Program-made: the position numbers and the translations under genes | Notes under the pieces: generated by a model | What the model saw: the letters and a program-made list of their open reading frames with translations, nothing else | Database searches by the model: none | What the model was told of the DNA's origin: nothing | Source: Actinophytocola sp963825445 | Lineage (GTDB): Bacteria; Actinomycetota; Actinomycetes; Mycobacteriales; Pseudonocardiaceae | Assembly: GCA_963825445.1 (NCBI GenBank) | Contig: CAWGTM010000020.1 | Location: 124,001 to 188,000 of the forward strand | Length of the DNA stretch: 64,000 nt | Direction: 5' to 3' | Part shown: positions 8,130 through 16,835 of the stretch, piece by piece | Numbering within the stretch: position 1 is the stretch's first letter | Layout of the letters: each line of letters opens with the position of its first letter

Positions 8130-9524
8130 TCAGCGTCCGATCTCGACGTTCTCCAGGACGCCGAGCGCGTCCGGAACCATTACGGCGGCAGAGAAGTACA
8201 CGCTGACCAGATAGGACAGGATCGCCTTGTCGTCGATGCCCATGAACCGGACGTTCAGGCTCGGCGACACCTCGTCGTCGATGTCGAGCGAGTGCAGCCC
8301 GATGACACCCTGGTCGTCCTCGCCCGTGCGCATCACGAGGATGGAACTCAGGTGCCCGTCGACGATGGGGATCTTGTCGCACGGCAGCATCGGCACCCCG
8401 CGCCACGTCTGCACCGTCGACCCCTCGAGCACCACGTTGTCCGGGTAGATCGAGCGACGGGTGCACTCCCGGCGGAACGCGGCGATCGTGCGCGGGTGCG
8501 CCAGGAAGAACTTCGACTTGCGCCGCCGAGAGAGGATCTCGTCGAGATCGTCCGGAGTGGGCGGTCCCGTGCGGGTGAACACCCGCTGCGACAGGTCGGC
8601 GTTGTGCAGCAACCCGAAGCTCGGGTTGTTCACCAGCTCGTACTCCTGGCGTTCGCGCAGCGCCTCGATGGTCAGCCGGAGTTGTTCCTCCGTCTGGTTC
8701 ATCGGGTCGTTGTAGAGGTCGGCCACCCGGCTGTGGACCTTGAGCAGCGTCTGCGCCACGTCTAGCTGGTACTCGCGGGGCGACTGCTCGTAGTCGACGA
8801 ACGTGCTGGGCAGCATCGCTTCGCCCGCGTGCCCGGAGGACATGTCGATGGCCGCCTCACCGGCCTTGTTCTGTGGCAGCACGGGACGCGCGATGGCCTG
8901 GGCGATGTGCTCGCGCAGCGCGTCGGACCGGCCGTTCATCTGCTGGAACGACTGGCCGGGCAGCACGAGCACGGTGCACGGCGTGATCGCCTTGACCGTG
9001 AAGTCCCACGCGTCCTCGCGACCGGTGAGCACCTCGCTGCCGAAGTGGTCACCGTCGGCCAGGACGTCGAGGATCTGGTCGTCGCCGAACTGACCGGACC
9101 GCAGCTTGTTCGCCTTGCCGTGGGCCAACAGGAACAACTCACTGCGCTGGTGTCCCGATTGGACGATCAGGTCACCCGCCTCGTACTGGCGCTGCTCGAA
9201 CCGGGTGGCCAGCTCGTCCAGCGCCGCGTCGTCGGTGAACTCCCGCAGCAGCGGCAGCTCCCGCAGTTCTGCCGGCACGACCCGGATCTCCGTGCCCTCG
9301 CTGACGAACGACAGCCGGCCGTCGCCGACCGCGTAGGTGAGTCGACGGTTCACCCGGTACGTGCCGCCCGCGACATCCACCCACGGCAGCATCTTCAGCA
9401 GCCAGCGCGCCGTGATGCCACGCATCTGCGGTTTGGACTTGGTGGTGGTGCTGAGGTTGCGCGCGGCCCTGGTGCTCAGGCTCTGACGCACGGTCGTCTC
9501 GATCCGCGTCTCCACTGTGGTCAC
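8130..9524 (-). CDS. family 2B encapsulin shell protein, second paralog
   Basis: 464 residues. An N-terminal arm (SLSTRAARNLSTTTKSKPQM, RWLLKMLPWV) leads into the HK97-type shell fold. A cyclic-nucleotide-binding domain is inserted at about residues 82-205 (GDHFGSE at 158-164). The shell fold resumes at FVDYEQSPREYQLDVAQTLL and ends PDALGVLENVEIGR. Such proteins assemble into nanocompartments that enclose an enzyme. In the nucleotide pocket the usual Arg of the RAAT element is Lys (VKAIT, 177-181), unlike its partner. GTG 9524 lies 4 bases after the stop of the first shell gene, behind GGGAGGGC. The next gene is the putative cargo. Confidence 0.92.
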   Translation of the reverse strand: MTTVETRIETTVRQSLSTRAARNLSTTTKSKPQMRGITARWLLKMLPWVDVAGGTYRVNRRLTYAVGDGRLSFVSEGTEIRVVPAELRELPLLREFTDDAALDELATRFEQRQYEAGDLIVQSGHQRSELFLLAHGKANKLRSGQFGDDQILDVLADGDHFGSEVLTGREDAWDFTVKAITPCTVLVLPGQSFQQMNGRSDALREHIAQAIARPVLPQNKAGEAAIDMSSGHAGEAMLPSTFVDYEQSPREYQLDVAQTLLKVHSRVADLYNDPMNQTEEQLRLTIEALRERQEYELVNNPSFGLLHNADLSQRVFTRTGPPTPDDLDEILSRRRKSKFFLAHPRTIAAFRRECTRRSIYPDNVVLEGSTVQTWRGVPMLPCDKIPIVDGHLSSILVMRTGEDDQGVIGLHSLDIDDEVSPSLNVRFMGIDDKAILSYLVSVYFSAAVMVPDALGVLENVEIGR

Positions 9525-9528
9525 CGGA

Positions 9529-10950
9529 TCAGCCCTCCCGTCCGATCTCGACGTTCTCCAGTACGCCGAGCGCGTCCGGTACGAGGACCGCGGCCGAGTA
9601 GTAGGCACTCACCAGGTAGGACACGATGGCCTTCTCGCTGATGCCCATGAACCGCACGGAAAGGCTCGGCTGGTACTCGTCGGGAATGCCCGTCTGGTGC
9701 AGGCCGATCACGCCCTGCTGCTGCTCGCCCGTCCGCATGAGCATGATCGAGCTGGTCCGGTGCTCGGACACGGCGATCTTGTTGCACGGGAAGATCGGGA
9801 CACCGCGCCAGGCGGGCACCCGGTTGCCGTTCACGTCCACCGACTCCGGGTAGATGCCGCGCCTGCTGCACTCCCGGCCGAACGCGGCGATCGTGCGTGG
9901 GTGGGCCAGGAAGAAGCCGGGGTTCTTCCAGATCACCGCCAGCAGCTCGTCGAGGTCGTCGGGGGTCGGCGGGCCGGAGCGGGTGTGGATGCGGTGCCCG
10001 AGGTCGGCGTTGGTGAGCAGCCCGAACTCCGCGTTGTTCACCAACTCGTGCTCCTGGCGTTCGCGCAGCGCCTCGATGGTCAGGCGCAGCTGTTGCTCCA
10101 CCTGGTCCATCGGCTGGTTGTAAAGGTCGGACACCCTGCTGTGGACGCGCAGCACCGTCTGGGCCACGGACAGCTCGAACTCCCGGGGTGCGAGTTCGTA
10201 GTCCACGAACGTGCCGGGCAGTTCTGCCTCGCCGCTGTGCCCGGAGGCCAGTTCGATGTTGGCTTCACCGTCGGGATTTCGTGGCGCGGCCTTGCCCGAG
10301 ACGAACCGGTCGATCTGGTCGCGCAGCGACTCCGAGCGGCCCTTCAGCTCGTCGAACGCCTGCTGGGGGAGCATGAGGACGGTCGTGGGCGTGGCCGCGC
10401 GGACCGTGTACTCCCACATGCTCTGGTCGTCGACCAGCGTCTCGTCACCGAAGTGGTCGCCGTTCGCGAGGGTGCCGAGCACGGTCTCGTCGCCATACCG
10501 GCCGGGGCCGACCTTGTTGACCTTTCCGTGGGCCACGAGAAATACCTCGTTGGACTCGTGGCCGAACTCCACGATGACCTCGCCCGGCTGGAACTCCCGC
10601 TGCTCGAAGCGGCCGGCCAGCGCGTCCAGGACCTCGGTGTCCTCGTACCCGCGCAGCAGCGGCAGCTCACACAGCTCCGCCGGAATCACCCGAATTTCGG
10701 CCCCGGTGCCGACGAAGGTGACACGCCCGTCACCGACCGAATAACTCAGCCGGCGGTTGACCCGGTACGCACCGCCGGACACCTGTACCCAGGGCAGCAT
10801 CTTCAGCAGCCAGCGCGACGACACACCCTGCATCTGCGGGACGGACTTCTTCGTCGTCGCAAGGTTTCGGGCAGCCGCCGTGGCCAGGCTCTGCTGTTGC
10901 TGATCACCGTTGGCCGCGACCTCGGGTGCTTCCGGATCCGTCACCGTCAC
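9529..10950 (-). CDS. family 2B encapsulin shell protein, first paralog
   Basis: 473 residues from the GTG at 10950; in-frame TTG/GTG codons reach back to 10965, so the start is uncertain. Domain order is the same as in its neighbour: arm (SLATAAARNLATTKKSVPQM, RWLLKMLPWV), inserted cNMP-binding domain at about 92-215, then the HK97-type shell domain from FVDYE (248-252) to PDALGVLENVEIGREG. The phosphate cassette reads GDHFGDETL with RAAT at 184-187, so the nucleotide-contacting Arg is kept. The two shells are clear paralogs along their whole length. It is the first gene of the operon; a mixed or paired shell around the prenyl synthase is inferred. Confidence 0.93.
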   Translation of the reverse strand: MTVTDPEAPEVAANGDQQQQSLATAAARNLATTKKSVPQMQGVSSRWLLKMLPWVQVSGGAYRVNRRLSYSVGDGRVTFVGTGAEIRVIPAELCELPLLRGYEDTEVLDALAGRFEQREFQPGEVIVEFGHESNEVFLVAHGKVNKVGPGRYGDETVLGTLANGDHFGDETLVDDQSMWEYTVRAATPTTVLMLPQQAFDELKGRSESLRDQIDRFVSGKAAPRNPDGEANIELASGHSGEAELPGTFVDYELAPREFELSVAQTVLRVHSRVSDLYNQPMDQVEQQLRLTIEALRERQEHELVNNAEFGLLTNADLGHRIHTRSGPPTPDDLDELLAVIWKNPGFFLAHPRTIAAFGRECSRRGIYPESVDVNGNRVPAWRGVPIFPCNKIAVSEHRTSSIMLMRTGEQQQGVIGLHQTGIPDEYQPSLSVRFMGISEKAIVSYLVSAYYSAAVLVPDALGVLENVEIGREG

Positions 10951-11425
10951 AACTGACACCACCAATCACACATGATCGTTCGACACGGAATTCGGGTTTT
11001 TTTCGGGCAGGCTTAATAGGCCCGACTGGATGGGGCGATATTCATGGAGCGGGGAGAAGCGAATTTCTTTGCCGTTTGGAAAGCTAGCACCGGCTCCCAC
11101 CAGGCACAGTCGCCCAAGAGGGTGACTGCTCCACTTGGGCTATAAATCCAAAAACGTGGATTTCCTCACCCAAATTGGCTGTAACACTTTGGGATATCCG
11201 TTTTCCGACACCCGTGGTTACTCCAAGCGGGCTAACCACTCCGACAAGCAGGTGGTCGGATCTCTGGCGCGGCCGCGCGAGGTCCTTGGTGCCGTCACCG
11301 CAACGGACTAGTGACACTGTCAACAGCGCTACCGTCGGTCCGATGGTTGCGGTTCGGCAACAACCGCTCTGACCTGCTTGTCCTGGCCGGGTCGATCACC
11401 ACTCGGGGGTCACCGGCTACAGTCG
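10951..11425. other. gene-free promoter region between encapsulin operon and metE riboswitch
   Basis: About 475 bases hold no convincing gene. The stretch is clearly lower in GC than its surroundings. A possible -10 for the leftward encapsulin operon is TATTAA on the minus strand (11013-11018), about 65 bases before the start codon; no good -35 is seen. Two hairpins lie at 11112-11163. The promoter of the metE riboswitch should lie just before 11420 but no clear motif is visible. Confidence 0.5.
11112..11163. repeat. two adjacent inverted repeats
   Basis: GCCCAAG (11112-11118) pairs with CTTGGGC (11134-11140), and AAATCCA (11144-11150) pairs with TGGATTT (11157-11163). They lie between divergent transcription units. 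They could be operators for the shell operon or weak terminators; the sequence does not decide. Confidence 0.4.
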
Positions 11426-11620
11426 GGGTGCTGGTGGTTCGTGCCGTCCTCGGACGGGACGAGGCAAGAGGGAACCCGGTGTGAATCCGGGACTGCCCCG
11501 CAGCGGTGAGCGGGAACGAACGCCGTCACAAGCACTGGGCACGAGTGCCTGGGAAGCGACGGCCAGTAGGTCCGCCGGCCTCGGCCGGTTCGCCCGCGAG
11601 TCCGAAGACCTGCCACCAGT
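11420..11620 (+). promoter_or_regulatory. cobalamin (B12) riboswitch upstream of metE
   Basis: The leader has the conserved elements of a B12 riboswitch: GCTGGTGGTTCGTGCC near its 5' end, GGGAACCCGGTGTGAATCCGG around 11471-11491 (split here: GGGAACCCGGTG, TGAATCCGG), CTGCCCCGCAGCGGT next, and the B12 box AGTCCGAAGACCTGCC at 11599-11614. A GCGCACC/GGTGCGC hairpin follows at 11626-11642, and the metE start is about 100 bases further. When coenzyme B12 is present such switches repress the B12-independent methionine synthase, which fits the gene behind it. Confidence 0.92.
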
Positions 11621-11737
11621 ACGCGCACCGCCGGTGCGCGTTCGGTCCGGGACCTCGTGGGAAGGTTCGCGCGATGCGGTCGCTCCTTGCCGTGCGCTGG
11701 TCCCGTTCCGGTCATGCACGCTCGCGAGGAGAGAGTC

Positions 11738-13984
11738 GTGAACGACTTGTCCACCACTGTTCTTGGATATCCCAGAATCGGTCCGCGCCGGGAGTTGAAG
11801 CGCGCCCTGGAGTCGTACTGGGCCGGTCGCGTCGGCGCCGACGAGTTGGCCGCCACCGCCGCCGAGTTGCGCGCGGACACCTGGCGTGAACTGGCCGCCG
11901 CCGGCGTGGATTCGGTGCCGGGCAACACTTTCTCGTACTACGACCAGATGCTCGATACGGCCGTGTTGTTCGACGCGGTGCCCACCCGGTTCAGCGATCT
12001 CGATCTGTCCACACTGGACACCTACTTCGCCATGGCCCGCGGCCGCGACGGGGTGGCGGCACTCGAGCTGACCAAGTGGTTCGACACGAACTACCACTAC
12101 CTGGTGCCGGAATTGGGGCCGGACACCGTGTTCCGGCTGGTGGGTGACAAGCCGCTGACCGAGCTGGCCGAGGCGGCCGAGCTGGGTGTGACCACGCGGC
12201 CGGTCCTCATCGGTCCGCTGACGTTCCTGCTGCTCGCCAAGGCCGCACCGGGCGCACCCCAGGGGTTCGTTCCGCTCGACCTGCTCGAGTCGCTGGTGGA
12301 CCGGTACGCGGAACTGCTGGCGAAGCTCGCGGCGGCCGGCGCCGAGTGGGTGCAGCTCGACGAGCCCGCGTTCGTGGCCGACCGCTCCGATGCGGAACTG
12401 GCGGCGCTCGGCGCGGTGTACTCCCGGTTGGCGGCGCTGACCGACCGGCCGAAACTGTTGGTTGCCGGGTACTTCGGCGGTTTCGGTGCCGCACTGCCGG
12501 TGCTCGCCGAGACCGCGGTCGAGGCGATCGCGATCGACGCGGTGTACGGCGAGGACGTCGCGGAGCTGCCCGGCATTTCCGGGCTGCGCAACAAGACCCT
12601 GGTGCTGGGCGTGGTCGACGGCCGCAACGTGTGGCGCACCGACCTCACGGCGGCGCTTGCGCTGTGCCGTTCGGTGCGGGACTCGGTCGGACACCTGTCG
12701 GTCGGCACGTCCTGCTCGCTGCTCCACGTGCCCTACGACCTCGACGCCGAGACCGCGCTGGAGCAGGCGGTGCGCGCCAGGTTGGCGTTCGCCAAGCAGA
12801 AGGTGGCCGAGGTCGTGACGCTCGGGAAGGCGCTGGTCGACCCGACCGCGACGCTGCCCGCCCACGACGGCGGCGAGCCGCTGCGCAACGACGAGGTGCG
12901 GGCCAGGATCGCGGCGCTCGCCCCGGACAGTGCCCGCCGCGCGCCCTACTCGGTGCGCGTGGCGGCCCAGCGGGAACGCCTGGCCCTGCCGCCACTCGCG
13001 ACCACCACCATCGGTTCGTTCCCGCAGACCACCGACGTCCGCAAGGCCAGGGCCGACCTGCGTACCGGCGCGATCGACGAGGACGGGTACAACGCCAGGA
13101 TGCGCGCGGAGATCGAGCGCGTGATCCGCGATCAGGAGCGGCTGGGTCTCGACGTACTGGTGCACGGCGAACCCGAGCGCAACGACATGGTGCAGTACTT
13201 CGCCGAGCACCTCGACGGGTTCGCCTCCACGGAACTCGCGTGGGTGCAGTCGTACGGGTCGCGGTGTGTGCGGCCGCCGATCCTGCACGGCGACGTGTCC
13301 CGGCCGGCGCCGATGACCGTGCCCTGGTCGACGTACGCGCAGTCGCTCACCGACAAGCCGGTGAAGGGCATGCTGACCGGCCCCGTGACGATCCTCGCGT
13401 GGTCGTTCGTCCGCGACGACCAGCCGCTGGCCGACACGGCGACCCAGGTGGCGCTCGCGCTGCGCGACGAGATCGCCGACCTGGAGGCGGCGGGCATCGG
13501 TGTCGTCCAGGTGGACGAGCCGGCGCTGCGGGAACTGTTGCCGCTCCGTGCGGTCGCGCGGAAGTCCTACCTCGACTGGGCGGTGACGTCGTTCCGTCTG
13601 GCGACCGCCGGGGCGTCCGACGGAACGCAGGTCCACACGCACCTGTGCTATTCGGAGTTCGGTGAGGTGATCGAGGCGATCGACGGCCTGGACGCGGACG
13701 TCACCACCATCGAGGCCGCCCGGTCGCGCATGGAGGTGCTGGACGACCTCGGCGCCATCGGCTTCGGCCGCGAGGTCGGGCCGGGGGTGTACGACATCCA
13801 CTCGCCGAACGTGCCGTCCGTGGAGCAGTTGAAGACACTGCTGCGGGAAGCTCTGCGTGCGGTCCCGGCCGACCGGCTGTGGGTGAACCCGGACTGCGGC
13901 CTGAAGACCCGCGGCTACGCGGAGGTCGACGTCGCGCTCGCCAACCTGGTGACCGCGGCCCGCGAGGTCCGCGCCCTGCTGTAA
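11738..13984 (+). CDS. metE: cobalamin-independent methionine synthase
   Basis: 748 residues, full length. It transfers a methyl group from 5-methyltetrahydropteroyl-glutamate to homocysteine. The N-terminal domain starts TTVLGYPRIGPRRELK. The C-terminal catalytic domain carries TTTIGSFPQT, and zinc ligands in HTHLCYSEF (around residue 633) and NPDCGLKTR (around 716), with VDEPALRE and IEAARSRME completing the site. GTG 11738 is chosen for GAGGAGAG just upstream and because the protein begins at the family's usual place. It is governed by the B12 riboswitch, so the organism probably also has MetH. Confidence 0.97.
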   Translation: MNDLSTTVLGYPRIGPRRELKRALESYWAGRVGADELAATAAELRADTWRELAAAGVDSVPGNTFSYYDQMLDTAVLFDAVPTRFSDLDLSTLDTYFAMARGRDGVAALELTKWFDTNYHYLVPELGPDTVFRLVGDKPLTELAEAAELGVTTRPVLIGPLTFLLLAKAAPGAPQGFVPLDLLESLVDRYAELLAKLAAAGAEWVQLDEPAFVADRSDAELAALGAVYSRLAALTDRPKLLVAGYFGGFGAALPVLAETAVEAIAIDAVYGEDVAELPGISGLRNKTLVLGVVDGRNVWRTDLTAALALCRSVRDSVGHLSVGTSCSLLHVPYDLDAETALEQAVRARLAFAKQKVAEVVTLGKALVDPTATLPAHDGGEPLRNDEVRARIAALAPDSARRAPYSVRVAAQRERLALPPLATTTIGSFPQTTDVRKARADLRTGAIDEDGYNARMRAEIERVIRDQERLGLDVLVHGEPERNDMVQYFAEHLDGFASTELAWVQSYGSRCVRPPILHGDVSRPAPMTVPWSTYAQSLTDKPVKGMLTGPVTILAWSFVRDDQPLADTATQVALALRDEIADLEAAGIGVVQVDEPALRELLPLRAVARKSYLDWAVTSFRLATAGASDGTQVHTHLCYSEFGEVIEAIDGLDADVTTIEAARSRMEVLDDLGAIGFGREVGPGVYDIHSPNVPSVEQLKTLLREALRAVPADRLWVNPDCGLKTRGYAEVDVALANLVTAAREVRALL

Positions 13985-13990
13985 CCGCCC

Positions 13991-14032
13991 CCGGAGTGGT
14001 CACCATGCGGTAGCGCATGATGACCACTCCGG
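13991..14032. terminator. nested hairpin, bidirectional terminator
   Basis: CCGGAGTGGTCA (13991-14002) pairs perfectly with TGACCACTCCGG (14021-14032), and inside it ATGCG (14005-14009) pairs with CGCAT (14014-14018). A partial copy of the right half (GGTAGCGCATGATGACC) follows at once at 14031-14047. It lies between the convergent metE and aldo-keto reductase genes and can end both. Confidence 0.8.
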
Positions 14033-14050
14033 TAGCGCATGATGACCGGT

Positions 14051-15037
14051 TCAGGCGCCCGCGGTGTCCAGACGGGTCAGTTGCTCGTCGGTCAGCTTGA
14101 TGTCCAGAGCCGACATGGCGGCCTCGTACTGCTCGAACGTGCGCGGACCGACCAGGGCGACGGGTGTCGGGTCGGTCTGGTGCAGCAGCCACGCGAGGAC
14201 CAACTGGTTGGGGCGCACGTCCAGCTCCCCGGCCAGGTCGTTGAGCACGGCCAGTCGGGCCTCGACGTCGTCTCCCTCGTAGTCGGCCATCGACTGGTGG
14301 CCGGCGCGCTTGGCCGGGTCGTCGTAGATGCCCTTCAACATGGGGGAGTACGCCACCAGGTTCACGCTCGGGTTGTGCCGCAGGTGGTCCAGCTGCTCAT
14401 CGTCCACAATGGTCAGAGTGTTGGCGCCCGCCTTGGGACGCAGGTAGGAGTGTTGCTGCTGCAGCGCGACCGGCGCCGGCCAGCCGTGACGCTCACACAG
14501 CCCGAGAATCCGTTCCAGGCGCCAGGTCCGCACGTTCGACCATCCGATGTACCGGATCTTCCCGGCGGCCACCAGATCGGACAGCGCCGACAGGGTTTCC
14601 TCCAGCGGCGTGGCCAGGTCGTCGACGTGCACGTAGTACAGGTCCACGTGGTCGATGCCCAGCCGCCGCAGGCTGCCGTCCAGGGCGTGGCGCAAGGTGT
14701 CGCCGCCCGCGCCGACATATTGTGGCCGTCCCGACGCGCGCCCCGCGTCGGGGTCCGCCACCCACGCACTGCCCTTTGTGGACAGAAAGACCCGGTCCCG
14801 TCGCCCACCGCGCGCGAACCACCGGCCGAGCGTGGTTTCGCTCTCGCCGCCGGTGAGGCCCGGGGTGGGCCACCAGGCGTAGCAGTCGGCGGTGTCGACG
14901 AAGTCACCGCCGGCGTCGAGATAGGCGTCGAGGATCCGGAACGAGGTCGGTTCGTCGGTAGAGGTCCCCATCAACATCGCGCCGAGGGCGAGCTGGCTGA
15001 CCTGCTGGCCGGTGCGGCCGAGTTCCGTTGTTCGCAT
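14051..15037 (-). CDS. aldo/keto reductase
   Basis: 328 residues, cytosolic NADPH-dependent (alpha/beta)8-barrel oxidoreductase. It opens MRTTELGRTGQQVSQLALGA. The catalytic Asp-Tyr pair is in FVDTADCYAWW (about residues 46-56), the Lys in FLSTKGSA, and the His in LYYVHVDD. The cofactor part has VGPRTFEQYEAAMSAL near the end. Substrate is unknown. It is divergent from the LysR regulator at 15122, with an operator-like palindrome between, so the pair is probably a regulator and its target. Confidence 0.9.
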   Translation of the reverse strand: MRTTELGRTGQQVSQLALGAMLMGTSTDEPTSFRILDAYLDAGGDFVDTADCYAWWPTPGLTGGESETTLGRWFARGGRRDRVFLSTKGSAWVADPDAGRASGRPQYVGAGGDTLRHALDGSLRRLGIDHVDLYYVHVDDLATPLEETLSALSDLVAAGKIRYIGWSNVRTWRLERILGLCERHGWPAPVALQQQHSYLRPKAGANTLTIVDDEQLDHLRHNPSVNLVAYSPMLKGIYDDPAKRAGHQSMADYEGDDVEARLAVLNDLAGELDVRPNQLVLAWLLHQTDPTPVALVGPRTFEQYEAAMSALDIKLTDEQLTRLDTAGA

Positions 15038-15094
15038 GGATCCGACGGTAGGGAGCGACCAGTTGATACGTCCAATGCAAATAGTCGACAGAGT

Positions 15095-15113
15095 TGATGC
15101 ACCTGACGCATCA
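15095..15113. promoter_or_regulatory. LysR-type operator candidate
   Basis: TGATGC (15095-15100) and GCATCA (15108-15113) form a perfect dyad around ACCTGAC. It is 8 bases before the lysR start in the divergent intergenic region, where LysR regulators normally bind to repress themselves and activate the neighbour. Confidence 0.55.
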
Positions 15114-15121
15114 TGTGAGTC

Positions 15122-16003
15122 ATGGAGCTACGGCAGGTCCGCGCGTTCGTGCTGACGGCGGACGAACTACACGTCGGGCGCGCGGCCGAGCTGTTGCACG
15201 TCACGCAGCCGACGCTGTCCCGCCAGATCGCCGCCCTCGAGCGCGTGCTCGGGGTTCCGCTGTTCGACCGGGTGCGCCGCCGCATCGTCCTCACCCCGGC
15301 CGGCGAGGTGTTCCTGGCCGGCGCGCGCGACCTGGTGCGCCGCGCCGACGAACTGGCCGACGAGACCCGCCGCGCGCATCGCGGCGAGTTGGGCGTGCTG
15401 CGGATCGGATTCGTCCAGTCGGCGACGTTCGAGGCGTTGCCGCGACTGCTGCGGACGTTCCGTACGGCCTATCCGGACGTGACGGTGGAGGTGACCGCCA
15501 TGACCACACTCGACCAGCTCGACGCGTTCCGCGACGGCCGGATCGACGCCGGCCTGCTCCGCCCGCCGATCAACGAGCCGACGCTGGCCACCCGCACGGT
15601 GTCGCGAGACCGTCTGGTGGCCGCGCTGCCGGCGAACCACCGGCTGGCCGACCGCTCACACTTGTCGCTCGTGGACCTGGCGGACGAGGCTTTCGTGCTG
15701 TACCAGCGGACCGCGGGACCGTCCGTGCACGACACGATCGTGGGCCACTGCATGAACGCCGGGTTCCGCCCGCGGATCGTCCAGGAGGCGGTGGACGTGC
15801 AGACGATCGTGGCCCTGGTCGCCGCGAACCTCGGTGTGTCACTGCTGATCGCGCCGACCCCGCACTCCGACGAGGCCGCCGTGGTCTACCGGCCCCTGGT
15901 GGAGGATCTGCCCCCGTGGGAGATGGCGCTGGCCTGGTCGCGGCAGCGGCGCACGCCGGTGTTGGACCGGCTGCTGACGACTACTCCGGCAGCTCTCGGG
16001 TGA
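15122..16003 (+). CDS. LysR-family transcriptional regulator
   Basis: 293 residues. The N-terminal winged HTH is MELRQVRAFVLTADELH followed by AAELLHVTQPTLSRQI, about residues 1-60. The effector-binding domain covers about 90-290 (LGVLRIGFVQSATFEALP, VDVQTIVALVAANLGVSLL). It is divergent from the aldo-keto reductase and probably controls it. Its last 23 bases overlap the end of the convergent START-domain gene. Confidence 0.92.
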   Translation: MELRQVRAFVLTADELHVGRAAELLHVTQPTLSRQIAALERVLGVPLFDRVRRRIVLTPAGEVFLAGARDLVRRADELADETRRAHRGELGVLRIGFVQSATFEALPRLLRTFRTAYPDVTVEVTAMTTLDQLDAFRDGRIDAGLLRPPINEPTLATRTVSRDRLVAALPANHRLADRSHLSLVDLADEAFVLYQRTAGPSVHDTIVGHCMNAGFRPRIVQEAVDVQTIVALVAANLGVSLLIAPTPHSDEAAVVYRPLVEDLPPWEMALAWSRQRRTPVLDRLLTTTPAALG

Positions 16004-16835
16004 CCGGCGTCCACGCCTCGCCCAGAGCGAGCATGCGCTTCAACTCCAGCAGGCCACCGCGCCAGCCGGCCTCGTGCTGGGCCGCGTTGTCCAACTCGTC
16101 GGCCTCGAAGCCACTCTGGACGAACGTCAACGTGGTGGTGCCGTCCGTTTCGGACAGTTCCCACCGGGTGGTCATGCCCTCCTCGTCGTAGGAGAAGACC
16201 TTGCCAGGCTCCCACTCGGAGATCCGGCCCTCCGCGCCGAACGTGATCGCCCCACCGACGCGCGGCTCGATCTCGGGCGCGTAGCCCCACCACCGCTCGA
16301 CCACGTCCGGCGACGTGATGGCCGCGAACACCCGGTCGGCCGGCGCGGTCAGGGTCACCTCGACCCTGATCTCCCGTCCGCGCGTGGGGCTGAAGTCGCA
16401 GCCGGCGATGCCGGGGCGCCCGGCCAGGTACTCGGACAGGTTGCCGATGGCCATGGGCCAGAACGTGTGCATGGTGTGCCGGCCGTCGCGGCGGCCGGTG
16501 GGTGCCATCAGCTCGTCGAGCGTGGGCATGGGCTCGTGGCGCAGGGTCAACTCGGTGGCGTCGTCACCGGACAGTTCGATGTCCACAGTGGTCTTGACGC
16601 CGTCGAGTGTCCACAGGAAACGCACGCGCCGACCGGGTTCGACCGCCAGCAGCCGCTGGCGGTCGCGGTCGCTCTGCGGGGTGGTGGCGCCCCAGAACTC
16701 GTAGTGCTCGTCGGGAATCGAGACCTCGGCGTGGTCGGCCAGCCAGCTCCGCAGCTCCTGGGCCTCGGTCAGCGCGCGGTAGACCCGCCCGGGTGCCGCG
16801 GGGATGTCCGCCCGCAGGCTGAACATCTCACTCAT
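15981..16835 (-). CDS. tandem SRPBCC (AHSA1-type) domain protein
   Basis: 284 residues with two START/AHSA1-like halves. The first (about 1-135) has DIPAAPGRVYRALTEAQELRSW (split: DIPAAPGRVYRAL, TEAQELRSW). The second (about 150-275) has VTLTAPADRVFAAITSPDVVERWWG and TLTFVQSGFEADEL. Such domains bind hydrophobic ligands; the exact role is unknown. Its start overlaps the end of the ArsR-type regulator gene by 8 bases. This regulator-plus-SRPBCC pair is common in actinobacteria and suggests auto-controlled co-expression. Confidence 0.85.
   Translation of the reverse strand: MSEMFSLRADIPAAPGRVYRALTEAQELRSWLADHAEVSIPDEHYEFWGATTPQSDRDRQRLLAVEPGRRVRFLWTLDGVKTTVDIELSGDDATELTLRHEPMPTLDELMAPTGRRDGRHTMHTFWPMAIGNLSEYLAGRPGIAGCDFSPTRGREIRVEVTLTAPADRVFAAITSPDVVERWWGYAPEIEPRVGGAITFGAEGRISEWEPGKVFSYDEEGMTTRWELSETDGTTTLTFVQSGFEADELDNAAQHEAGWRGGLLELKRMLALGEAWTPVTRELPE

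Noticed and set aside
11084..11372. Short open frames on both strands between the encapsulin operon and metE
   Set aside because: No ribosome sites, no recognisable protein pattern, and they lie over hairpins and the region just before the riboswitch.
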